Source of the DNA: Kappaphycus alvarezii
Lineage: Eukaryota > Rhodophyta > Florideophyceae > Gigartinales > Solieriaceae
Assembly (NCBI GenBank): GCA_002205965.3
Contig: NADL03000176.1
Location: forward strand, 62,001-126,000
Direction: 5' to 3'
DNA: 64,000 bases
Shown here one piece after another: positions 10,801-21,396 of this stretch. The translations under genes were made by a program, and so were the position numbers. How positions within the stretch are numbered: the first letter of the stretch is position 1; each line of letters begins with the position of its first letter. The notes under the pieces are model-generated. The model was not told where the DNA came from. It ran no database searches and saw nothing but the letters and a program-made list of their open reading frames with translations.

Positions 10801-12314
10801 ATGGACCAAGTCTAGCAAATGTTTGGCCCTGCCTCCAGAGCGCTGTTTAGGAATCACAGCACGAGTTGCTTTTCCTAACACACACGCATCACATGTCACA
10901 GATTCACAGTCAGAAGATGAGCTAGCGTCTCTTGTTATATCTGAAGAGGAGATATGAAGTCCACTTACCACGTTCTTACGAGCCATGGACAATATCCCTT
11001 GAGTGTGAACGTGGGCCAATCTTTCATGCCATGTCTTCAAAGAGGCTTTGTGCGCCGAATGAACCTCGTTACATGTGTCAAGCACATACAGCTCTCCTCG
11101 ACTTGTGGCAGTAGCCACGATGCAGTCACTCCTCTTCACAGTGCACTTGTCACGAACGAACTCAACGTCCAATCCATTATCGACCATCTTACGTGCAGAA
11201 ATTAGGGAAAAAACAAAGCTTGGAACGTGCAGCACATTGGTGAGCTTGCATGACTTTTGAACTCCGTTCACTACAAGCGTAATGAGGACGGTCCCGACTC
11301 CAGCTACTACTGCACACGCTTTTGTTCCCATTTCTACGCGGCTGTTTGAGACCTCCCTGTAGTCGGAGAACACTCTCTTGTCAAATGTCATGTGCGCGGA
11401 GCATCCAGAGTCGATAAACCAATGTTTGAGGTTATGTTGATACAGATTTATCTACCTTGTTCATCAACATATGTACTCGACTTCATTAGTTTCCAGATCT
11501 TCTTGCTCTTGAGCAATCATCGCAGTAGGCTTCTGTGACTGTCTACGTAGGAACCGGTCAGGTGGCGGTGGTCGCCTTCCGTTGATGTCCTTTCCCCAGC
11601 AGCGGGCAGCGGAGTGTCCATTGTGACCACAGTTGGTGCATGTCAAAGTCGAAACACGCCTTGCCTCAGGGATGTGCCCAATAAGAGCAGACTTGGCGGA
11701 TTCTGCCTTCTAGTAAGCTTCATCGATGCACGTTGCTCCTCTTGGAGCAGGCGACTTTTTACATATTCTACTCCGAACGTGTTATCTTCGGATCCAAGAG
11801 CGTCAAGCGCTACAATGAGATTTTGAAACCTCTGCGGAAGACCATTGAGAACTGCCATAGCCATTTCCTTGTCATCAATGATGACTCCCATTGACTTTAA
11901 GCGAGCTGCTAGGTGTCGCACACGTCCTATGTATGGCAAAACTTTCTCATTGTCTAGCATGGTGACCGTGTAGAAGTCTCTCCGGGCCGCCAGCTTATTT
12001 AGTAATGTGTGGCGCTCAAAAACTTCCAAGATGGCGTCCCACATTTCTTTGGCTGTGACAGCATCTCTCACATGATCCAGGTGATCATCGGACAGCGACA
12101 GGCCGATGATGGCCCGGGCCTTTCGATCCCCTTGCTTCCATGCCTTGTAAGTGGAAGATTGTTCATCTTCAGGAACGGTGCCATCAGTAATATACTGTTC
12201 CACATCGCGAAGGGCCAACAGGAGCTGAATCTTCTGTTTCCACACGTAGAAATTGGTATCCGTGAGCTTTTCGATCTTCATCGATCCTCCTCCTTGATCT
12301 TCTCCGCTACTCAT
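7899..12314 (-). pseudogene. Copia gag-pol polyprotein, element B (broken)
   Basis: Gag runs 12314-11643 (223 residues before a frameshift) and starts MSSGEDQGGGSMKIEKLTD. The CCHC knuckle lies near 11640. Protease, pre-integrase (HERLAHVH) and integrase core with its D, D (RSDRGGEY) and E (EQNGVAER) form a 351-codon block at 11391-10336. RT with YVDD is at 9190-8492 and RNase H at 8387-7899. Frameshifts near 11680, 11440, 10400, 9190 and 8420, and the TRIM-A insertion at 9718-10032, interrupt it. Relative to E and F it carries B/C-specific residues (ETNEVEYIC, KRVFSD, NGLDVEFV). Confidence 0.9.
9718..10032 (-). mobile_element. TRIM-A insertion in element B pol
   Basis: Second copy of TRIM-A at exactly the same pol position as in A and C, with LTRs 9953-10032 and 9718-9797. 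Flanking AAGTT/AATTT bases are the same. The identical site shows one insertion was copied with its host during array growth. Confidence 0.92.
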
Positions 12315-12474
12315 TGCAATATTCTAGAGGTGCTAATGTTCTGTTCGAAGATCCCAAGCCGGGGACCGATAGTCCCTTGTAGTGGCAAGCCCACCTCTAT
12401 AAGAACACAGCACACGAAACTCTAGACTAAAGCAAAGGCCAAAGACGTCGCTTCAAACAAACAAATGGATCTCT

Positions 12475-13140
12475 TTAAATTCTCTGGGACAAAACTACTT
12501 TCAAGTGTTCCTTCCCGTTCTCGTGACGCTTGAGAACCTCGTGGGAATCGAACACTCTATCACAAGCAGTACACCTAGGGGTCTTTTTCTTGTTTTTCTC
12601 TCTAGTCCTATGACCCTTAGAATTGATGTGATCGTAGAATGTCTGTGCGCTATTGCAGCTAATATCACAGAGCTTGCAGTACCTCTTGTTCCTCGGCGGA
12701 ACTCTTCGTTTAGCCTTTAGTTCCTTCTTGGCAACTCGATCGGCGAGGGCTTTAGCTTTCTTTGCCGAGAGGCGTTGAACTTTCTTTATTGGCTTATCCA
12801 GAGGTACTGACTTACGAGGGATCCTATACCTTTCCCTAGACGAGGGAAGCGCGAGCGTCTTCGGCGGCGGTCCTTCTGGTTCGAGTACTTCGATCGATTC
12901 CACAACTGTCCTCCCCACAGATGGCAAAGTCCTAACTGTCGCAGCCCTGGGCACTCGGGGCACCAGGGCTAATTCCGAGTCTAGCACAACCCCGCAAAAG
13001 CAGGCACAAAAGTGGAAGTGATCGTCAGTAACAGCTTTTGGGATTATGAGTCTTTAGACCAACCAAAAGGTGCAAAGAGAATCACTTCGATGTGCAAAGA
13101 AATGGAATTATTCAAATAGCTTACCGGAACGAGTAGACAT
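12475..13140 (-). CDS. ORF1 of element B: spliced C2H2 (U1/JAZ-type) double zinc-finger protein, intact
   Basis: Best preserved copy of an extra gene lying 5' of gag. Exon 1 is 13140-13125 (ATG TCT ACT CGT TCC G), the predicted intron 12981-13124, and exon 2 12980-12475; spliced length is 173 codons, starting MSTRSDSELALVP. Exon 2 has no ATG, which is why splicing is proposed. Residues 30-50 are acidic and proline-rich, 55-105 strongly basic (KKAKALADRVAKKELKAKRR). Finger 1 is at about 107-129 (CKLC...H...H) and finger 2 at 142-164 (CTAC...H...H), both CX2CX12HX5H, the spacing of U1-type and JAZ-type fingers that often bind dsRNA. Role is unknown: RNA binding, nuclear export or packaging are inferences. 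All Cys and His are kept in family 2. Confidence 0.78.
12981..13124 (-). other. Predicted 144-nt intron in ORF1 of element B
   Basis: Donor GTAAGC follows the exon-1 bases TCCG. A TTACTGAC branch-like site lies about 45 nt before a pyrimidine-rich acceptor ending GTGCTAG. Removal joins G|AC to make the Asp codon and opens the ORF1 frame. Without splicing the exon-1 ATG reads ten codons and stops. Equivalent introns: 6272-6415, 19681-19824, 42339-42482 (family 1), 49491-49635 and 55992-56137 (family 2). Confidence 0.65.
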
Positions 13141-13222
13141 AATCAAGAGACTGAGATAGACAAGAAAACAATGCAGCAACACACGGCGACTTACGGGGTT
13201 CAGAGAAAGAGACGGCGTTGAA

Positions 13223-13236
13223 CTGGGCCCATAACC
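13223..13236 (-). promoter_or_regulatory. Primer-binding site of element B
   Basis: Identical half-tRNA-iMet site GGTTATGGGCCCAG next to the LTR end at 13237. Confidence 0.88.
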
Positions 13237-14579
13237 TAATGGGAATCGGGAGGGTGAAGGACTTTGCTGGACGGATGAAGTTGCGGGCTTGGCTACCCAG
13301 AATTTACTCGGAACTCTAAAATCCTGGCCTTAAGTACAACCTACAACTACTTTCTAACTCACTGCGTCCACTAACAGAATCCCACAAACTGAGCCATTTG
13401 AGCGGATTTCAAGATCTTGGCCCGGTGATAACAGTCATTAGGGGCAAATTTGGAACTGCTTCCAAAGTTGACAAATTTGTGTAAATAGGTTGGCCCAATA
13501 CACACATCAATACAGTACCTTATTTTGCAGACTTACCGGAAACGAATTCCCTTGTGCCAAAATAACGGACTCAATCCGTCATACGTAAATAGAATCACAT
13601 AACTGATTTTGGATGCAGTCGGTCCAATCTTCATCATAATTACGAACCTCATACATATGATGGAATCACATAACTGATTTTTGGATGCAGTTGTACAAAC
13701 CAATATCATAACTAGAACCACATACGTATGATGGAATCACATAACTGATTTTTGGATGCAGTTGTACAAACCAATATCATAACTAGAAACCACATACGTA
13801 TGATGGAATCACATAACTGATTTTTGGATGCAGTTGTACAATATCTAAACTACTATGATGGAATCACATAACTGATTTTTGGATGCAGTTGTACAAAAAT
13901 ATCATAACTAGAAACCTCATACATATGATGAAATCACATAACCGATTTTTGGATGCAGCTGGATAAAACCCGTAATCATAACTAGAATCCTACATATATA
14001 AAATCATACCTCTTTCTAGCAGTCATGACAGTATTGCCATAATTGATTCCTACTGTACAAACTCAGGTATAGTAAGGAGTACAGTACTTGGTATATTACG
14101 ATGTACAGTGCGAAGTACAGTTCCTCATTTGGCACTAGTACAGTACGTGTACAAACACTGCACAAAAGGTTTCTACTCTTAGCTGTACCACGTGTACATC
14201 ACATACACAACTGCCACCACGTACACGTGTACATAGCTTTCCTCAGCATATCTCTCATACAGTATACTCATCATCCACTTATAGTACCCTACCCTACGTA
14301 AAATCACCCATAAACAACATTTTGCCCTCTAAATCGCTGATCTCTCAAATCGTACTTTCGTCCCTGGGAACTTTGGATTTCTTCCGGAATGCCTTAGGCC
14401 ACCCTCATTCATTCACACGTGTGCATGTGTACACGTGGAACATGCCTCATGCCTCTTATGATATTTGGCACCGAATGTGGGGTCATGTGATCGTCTTGCC
14501 AAATCAACAACACCTCATGCCTCTCATGAGGTTTGGCAGCGATGTGGGGTCATGTGATCGTCTTGCCAAATCAACAACA
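13237..14579 (-). repeat. Shared family-1 LTR between elements B and C
   Basis: 1343 bp with the same ends as the other family-1 LTRs. The minisatellite (13593-13990) has about six units, two of them shortened near 13840-13900. It lies between the B primer site and the C polypurine tract (14580-14588). Confidence 0.93.
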
Positions 14580-14599
14580 CCCCCCCTCGATTACATGAC

Positions 14600-17500
14600 C
14601 TAAGCATCGTGCAGCTCTCCGAGGCCTAGAGATTTTATGCATTTTATGAATAGAATGCGACCAAGAGGCTTGGTGAGTATATCTGCTGGCATATCTGTAG
14701 AAGGTACGTGAAACAGTGAAACAATCTTTCGAGTCACAGCATCTCGGACAAAATGATATGATATGTCAATGTGCTTATTTCGCCTGTTCACTCCTTCGTT
14801 ACCCGCAAACGCTATTGTACCAGCATTATCACACCCGATTGTAACTGTGCTGTCTTTCGACTTTCCCAGTGCGTCTGCAAGAAGGCACCTGAGCCAAGCT
14901 GCCTCTTTGCAAGCCTCACACAGTGCAATATACTCCGCTTCGCATGTGGATTTCGCAACGACCGTTTGTCTCCTAGACGACCAACTAATAGCTCCCCCAC
15001 ACAGTTTGAACACATATCCACTGGTGGACTTTCTCGAGTCCAAGCAACCACCCCAGTCTGCATCGCTGAAGCCCTCTAGAGTTTGCACTGGGAGATTTCC
15101 ATCTAGAACTACACCTAGTGAGAGCGTCCTTTGATATATCTCAGAACTCTTTTGGCTGCTTGCCAGTGGTCCTCGCGAGGGTTCTCACAGTGTTGGGACA
15201 GTTTTCCCACCACATATGCAAGATCTGGACGTGACCATACCATAAGAAACATTAAGCAGCCAATGATCTGTCGAAATGGTACATCGCAATACGGGCTAGT
15301 TGACGTCTCAGGGTGTAATCCTTGTTCCATCGGAGTCCGCACGGGATTACAACTGGCCATACCAAAACGTTTCAAAATGGACTTGACATACTCTGTATGC
15401 GAGATATAGATCCGTCTAGGGACCCTTTTTCTACTTATTTCAAGCCCAATGCACTTTTTGGCCTCGCCTAAATCTTTCATCTCAAATCTCTTGTTCAGTT
15501 CACCTTTCATCCAGGTCACGGCTTTCAGGTCACTTCTCGCAAGAAGCAAGTCATCCACATATAGGGCAATCAGCATAACGCCTTTTTCTGATATGTTTGT
15601 ATATAGACAGGCGTCACTTCTCGTAGTCTTGAAGCCAAGCGTGTGAATAAGGAAATCGTCAATCTTTTTGTGCCATTGTCGACTCGCTTGCTTAAGACCA
15701 TAGATAGCCTTGAGAAGTTTGCAAACATGATTGGGCCTGGAAGAGTCAACGATATCTTCAGGCTGCTCCATAAATATCCTCTTCTAAGTCACCGCTCAGA
15801 AAGGCCGTGACCACGTCCATTTGATGAAGCTCTAAATCGAAGTGGGCTACAATCGCCAACAACAATCGAATCGTTGTAAATTTGATCACCGGCGCAAAAG
15901 TCTCTGAGTAGCCAATCCCCTCAATTTGTTGAAAGCCCCGCACAACCAGGCGACCTTTTCCCTTTTGAGTCAACGTGCCGTTATCGTCCGGCATGTCCTT
16001 TACAGTAAATACCCAGCGAGAAGTTAGAATATTGGCACCTTCCGATCGTGGCACTAGTGCCCAGGTTTTGTTTTTGCGTTGGGACTCTAGCTCATTATCA
16101 ATCGCTTTCTGCCAGAACTGTGGTTGTGGTCCACCCATCGCCTCTTTAAAGGAGTTCGGTATGTTGATGTCGCCACAGGAAGGTGTGAATAAGCTGGTTC
16201 CCACCAGGCCTGTCCACCACTGTCGGGGTGGGCGTCGTGAACGAGTGGAGCGGCGAGGTTCCATATCTCCGGGACCAGCATCTTGCTCACCACTCACTTC
16301 TTCTGATTGCAAAGTCTCATTAGTTGAGTCGGGCTCAATACCTTGACTTTGAAAGTTCTCAACCTCCGCCGGTGACCCTGCTTCAATGCCATGTTCATTA
16401 TCACCATCAGATAAGTTTGTAGAAAACGTTAACCACTGAGCCACATGCGCTGGCTCTCTTGTGCCACTGAACGGACCACAGCATATATAGATCAACACCC
16501 CCTCGCTCAGAGGCACTACCACAAGGAGCTTGTCGAGGGGTTCAGGCTTACACAGAGCATTACTGTAACGCTCATAACAAATATCCAACTCAGTGCACCC
16601 AGCGGGGTTCGAACCCGCGACCACAGCGGCAACGTCAACTGGCCCATAACCTGTAGAAAACGTTAACCACTGAGCCAAATGCGCTGGCTCTCTTGTGCCA
16701 CTGAGCGGACCACAGCATATATAGATCAACAAATTTAGACTCAATTTCGTCAGTATCGGTCGCCTCCTCTGGGTCAACGTGCACGTCATTATCATCGGAA
16801 AAATGTTCATCGTAAGAGCAAGCCCCTGGTCTCGACTCATCGAACTGCACATCCCTGGAAATAGTAATGCGATGTAAGTTGTCATCCCAAGTTTTGTAGG
16901 CCTTAGTTCCCGGCGGATACCCAACAAACATTCCCGTTGTTGCGCGGTCGTCAAGTTTACGCACCTCATTACCAGGCACCTCTTGTACCAGCATTGACAT
17001 CCAAACACACGTAGGTGAGATACATCTGGCCTTTTCTTCATCCATAGGTGAAATGGAGTAACGAGACCACCAAAGCTCTTGTCTTGACACGATTGCGAAC
17101 GTAAACTGCGTTATCCAGAGCTTCAGCCAAAGAGCTTTCGGAACCTTCATATGGGACAGCATAGACCTGACGAGATCAATCAGGGTACGATTGAGCCGTT
17201 CTGCCACACCATTCTGTTCAGGTGTGTATGCAGCGGTCGTTTGATGAACAGTTCCTTGTGACGATAGAAAGGATTGGAACTCTGAAGAAAGATACTCTCC
17301 ACCACGATCAGATCGAAGCGCTTTCACGCGTTGACCAGTGTGTGTGAAGGCATATTGGGCAAACTTCTGATAAAAATGAACGTTTCATCTTTACTCTTCA
17401 TCGATAGACAACACTCCAGTTTGAGTGGTCATCGATAAAAGTGACAAAGTATCTAGCACCACCTACTGACTGTACTTGGAGTGGGCCGCAGACGTCCGAA

Positions 17501-19018
17501 TGGACCAAGTCTAGCAAATGTTTGGCCCTGCCTCCAGAGCGCTGTTTAGGAATCACAGCACGAGTTGCTTTTCCTAACACACACGCATCACATGTCACAG
17601 ATTCACAGTCAGAAGATGAGCTAGCGTCTCTTGTTATATCTGAAGAGGAGATATGAAGTCCACTTACCACGTTCTTACGAGCCATGGACAATATCCCTTG
17701 AGTGTGAACGTGGGCCAATCTTTCATGCCATGTCTTCAAAGAGGCTTTGTGCGCCGAATGAACCTCGTTACATGTGTCAAGCACATACAGCTCTCCTCGA
17801 CTTGTGGCAGTAGCCACGATGCAGTCACTCCTCTTCACAGTGCACTTGTCACGAACGAACTCAACGTCCAATCCATTATCGACCATCTTACGTGCAGAAA
17901 TTAGGGAAAAAACAAAGCTTGGAACGTGCAGCACATTGGTGAGCTTGCATGACTTTTGAACTCCGTTCACTACAAGCGTAATGAGGACGGTCCCGACTCC
18001 AGCTACTACTGCACACGCTTTTGTTCCCATTTCTACGCGGCTGTTTGAGACCTCCCTGTAGTCGGAGAACACTCTCTTGTCAAATGTCATGTGCGCGGAG
18101 CATCCAGAGTCGATAAACCAAGTGTTTGAGGTTATGTTGATACCAGATTTATCTACCTTGTTCATCAGACATATGTACTCGACTTCATTAGTTTCCAGAT
18201 CTTCTTGCTCTTGAGCAATCATCGCAGTAGGCTTCTGTGACTGTCTACGTAGGAACCGGTCAGGTGGCGGTGGTCGCCTTCCGTTGATGTCCTTTCCCCA
18301 GCAGCGGGCAGCGGAGTGTCCATTGTGACCACAGTTGGTGCGTGTCAAAGTCGAAACACGCCTTGCCTCAGGGATGTGCCCAATAAGAGCAGAACTTGGC
18401 GGATTCTGTCTTCTAGTAAGCTTCATCGATGCACGTTGCTCCTCTTGGAGCAGGCGACTTTTTACATATTCTACTCCGAACATGTTATCTTCGGATCCAA
18501 GAGCGTCAAGCGCTACAATGAGATTTTGAAACCTCTGCGGAAGACCATTGAGAACTGCCATAGCCATTTCCTTGTCATCAATGATGACTCCCATTGACTT
18601 TAAGCGAGCTGCTAGGTGTCGCACACGTCCTATGTACGGCAAAACTTTCTCATTGTCTAGCATGGTGACCGTGTAGAAGTCTCTCCGGGCCGCCAGCTTA
18701 TTTAGTAATGTGTGGCGCTCAAAAAATTCCAAGATGGCGTCCCACATTTCTTTAGCTGTGACAGCATCTCTCACATGATCCAGGTGATCATCAGACAGCG
18801 CCAGGCCGATGATGGCCCGGGCCTTTCGATCGCCTTGCTTTCCATGCCTTGTAAGTGGAAGATTGTTCATCTTCAGGAACGGTGCCATCAGTAATATACT
18901 GTTCCACATCGCGAAGGGCCAACAGGAGCTGAATCTTCTGTTTCCACACGTAGAAATTGGTATCCGTGAGCTTTTCGATCTTCATCGATCCTCCTCCTTG
19001 ATCTTCTCCGCTACTCAT
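14600..19018 (-). pseudogene. Copia gag-pol polyprotein, element C (longest gag-integrase frame of the array)
   Basis: From the gag ATG at 19018 to the TAG at 14600. A 503-codon open block (18909-17398) covers most of gag, the CCHC knuckle, protease IDSGCSAHMTF, pre-integrase and the first half of the integrase core. A one-base insertion near 18840 separates the first 60 gag codons. RT and RNase H (15771-15115 and 15088-14600) keep YVDD, DADWGGC and CEAEYIAL. The frame between integrase and RT happens to stay open through the TRIM-A insertion (15758-17041), but frames before and after differ. Amino acids match B, not E or F. Confidence 0.9.
16418..16731 (-). mobile_element. TRIM-A insertion in element C pol
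   Basis: Third copy of the same insertion, with outer LTR ends at 16418 and 16731. It is missing three bases relative to the copy in A, one of them from the GGGCCC of the primer site. Confidence 0.92.
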
Positions 19019-19176
19019 TGCAATATTCTAGAGGTGCTAATGTTCTGTTCGAAGATCCCAAGCCGGGGACCGATAGTCCCTTGTAGTGGCAAGCCCACCT
19101 CTATAAAACACAGCACACGAAACTCTAGACTAAAGCAAAGGCCAAAGACGTCGCTTCAAACAAACAAATGGATCTC

Positions 19177-19840
19177 TTAAATTCTCTGGGACAAACTACT
19201 TTCAAGTGTTCCTTCCCGTTCTCGTGACGCTTGAGAACCTCGTGGGAATCGAACGCTCTATCACAAGCAGTACACCTAGGGGTCTTTTTCTTGTTTTCTC
19301 TCTAGTCCTATGACCCTTAGAATTGATGTGATCGTAGAATGTCTGTGCGCTATTGCAGCTAATATCACAGAGCTTGCAGTACCTCTTGTTCCTCGGCGGA
19401 ACTCTTCGTTTAGCCTTTAGTTCCTTCTTGGCAACTCGATCGGCGAGGGCTTTAGCTTTCTTTGCCGAGAGGCGTTGAACTTTCTTTATTGGCTTATCCA
19501 GAGGTACTGACTTACGAGGGATCCTATACCTTTCCCTAGACGAGGGAAGCGCGAGCGTCTTTGGCGGCGGTCCTTCTGGCTCGAGTACTTCGATCAATTC
19601 CACAACTGTCCTCCCCACAGATGGCAAAGTCCTTACTGTCGCAGCCCTGGGCACTCGGGGCACCAGAGCTAATTCCGAGTCTAGCACAACCCCGCAAAAG
19701 CAGGCACAAAAGTGGAAGTGATCGTCAGTAACAGCTTTTGGGATTATGAGTCTTTAGACCAACCAAAAGGTGCAAAGAGAATCACTTCGATGTGCAAAGA
19801 AATGGAATTATTCAAATAGCTTACCGGAACGAGTAGACAT
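19177..19840 (-). pseudogene. ORF1 of element C, spliced double zinc-finger protein (late frameshift)
   Basis: Exon 1 is 19840-19825, predicted intron 19681-19824, exon 2 19680-19177. Residues 1 to about 130, including finger 1, match element B. A one-base loss in the A-rich stretch between fingers (near 19295) shifts the frame so finger 2 is read out of frame; its CX2CX12HX5H pattern is still present in the next frame. The donor, branch-like site and acceptor match B. Confidence 0.8.
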
Positions 19841-19922
19841 AATCAAGAGACCGAGATAGACAAGAAAACAATGCAGCAACACACGGCGACTTACGGGGTT
19901 CAGAGAAAAAGACTGCGTTGAA

Positions 19923-19936
19923 CTGGGCCCATAACC
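19923..19936 (-). promoter_or_regulatory. Primer-binding site of element C
   Basis: GGTTATGGGCCCAG on the minus strand, next to LTR base 19937. Confidence 0.88.
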
Positions 19937-21376
19937 TAATGGGAATCGGGAGGGTGAAGGACTTTGCTGGACGGATGAAGTTGCGGGCTTGGCTACCCAG
20001 AATTTACTCGGAACTCTAAAATCCTGGCCTTAAGTACAACCTACAACTACTTTCTAACTCACTGCGTCCACTAACAGAATCCCACAAACTATTGCCATTT
20101 GAGCGGATTTCAAGATCTTGGCCCGGTAATAACAGTCATTAGGGGCAAATTTGGAACTGCTTCCAAAGTTGACAAGTTTGTGTAAATAGGTTGGCCCAAT
20201 ACACACATCAATACAGTACCTTATTTTGCAGACTTACCGGAACGAATTCCCTTGTGCCAAAATAACGGACTCAATCCGTCATACGTATAATAGAATCACA
20301 TAACGGATTTTGGATGCAGTCAGTCCAATCTTCATCATAATTACGAACCTCATACATATGATGGAATCACATAACTGATTTTGGATGCAGTTGTACAAAC
20401 CAATATCATAACTACAAACCACATACGTATGATGGAATCACATAACTGATTCTTGAATGCAGTTGTACAAACCAATATCATAACTACAAACCACATACGT
20501 ATGATGGAATCACATAACTGATTTTTGGATGCAGTTGTACAAACCAATATCATAACTAGAAACCACATACGTATGATGGAATCACATAACTGATTTTTGG
20601 ATGCAGTTGTACAAACCAATATCATAACTAGAAACCACATACGTATGATGGAATCACATAACTGATTTTTGGATGCAGTTGTACAAACCAATATCATAAC
20701 TAGAAACCTCATACATATGATGAAATCACATAACCGATTATTTGGATGCAGCTGGATCAAACCCGTAATCATAACTAGAATCCTCATACATAATATAAAA
20801 TCAAATACCTCTTTCTAGCAGTCATGACAGTATTGCCATAATTGATTCCTACTGTACAAACTCAGGTATAGTAAGGAGTACAGTACTTGGTATATTACGA
20901 TGTACAGTGCGAAGTACAGTTCCTCATTTGGCACTAGTACAGTACGTGTACAACACTGCGAAAAAGGTTTCTACTCTTAGCTGTACCACGTGTACATCAC
21001 ATACACAACTGCCACCACGTACACGTGTACATAGCTTTCCTCAGCATATCTCTCATACAGTATACTCATCATCCACTTATAGTACCCAACCCTACGTAAA
21101 ATCACCCATAAACAACATTTTGCCCTCTAAATCGCTGATCTCTCAAATCGTACTTTCGTCCCTGGGAACTTTGGATTTTTTTCGGAATGCCTTAGGGCCA
21201 CCCTTCATTCAACACGTGTGCATGTGTACACGTGGAACATGCCTCATCCCTCTTATGATATTTGGCACCGATGTGGGGTCATGTGATCGTCTTGCCAAAT
21301 CAACAACACCTCATGCCTCTCATGAGGTTTGGCAGCGATGTGGGGGTCATGTGATCGTCTTGCCAAATCAACAACA
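19937..21376 (-). repeat. Shared family-1 LTR between elements C and D
   Basis: 1440 bp. About seven 72-bp units lie at 20296-20790. It serves as 5' LTR of C and 3' LTR of the truncated element D, whose polypurine tract is 21377-21385. Confidence 0.93.
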
Positions 21377-21396
21377 CCCCCCCTCGATTACATGAC

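Noticed and set aside
16635-17041. In-frame exonisation of TRIM-A in element C as a novel pol fusion
   Set aside because: The frame is open by chance across low-stop TRIM sequence, with frameshifts immediately on both sides and different frames in A and B.
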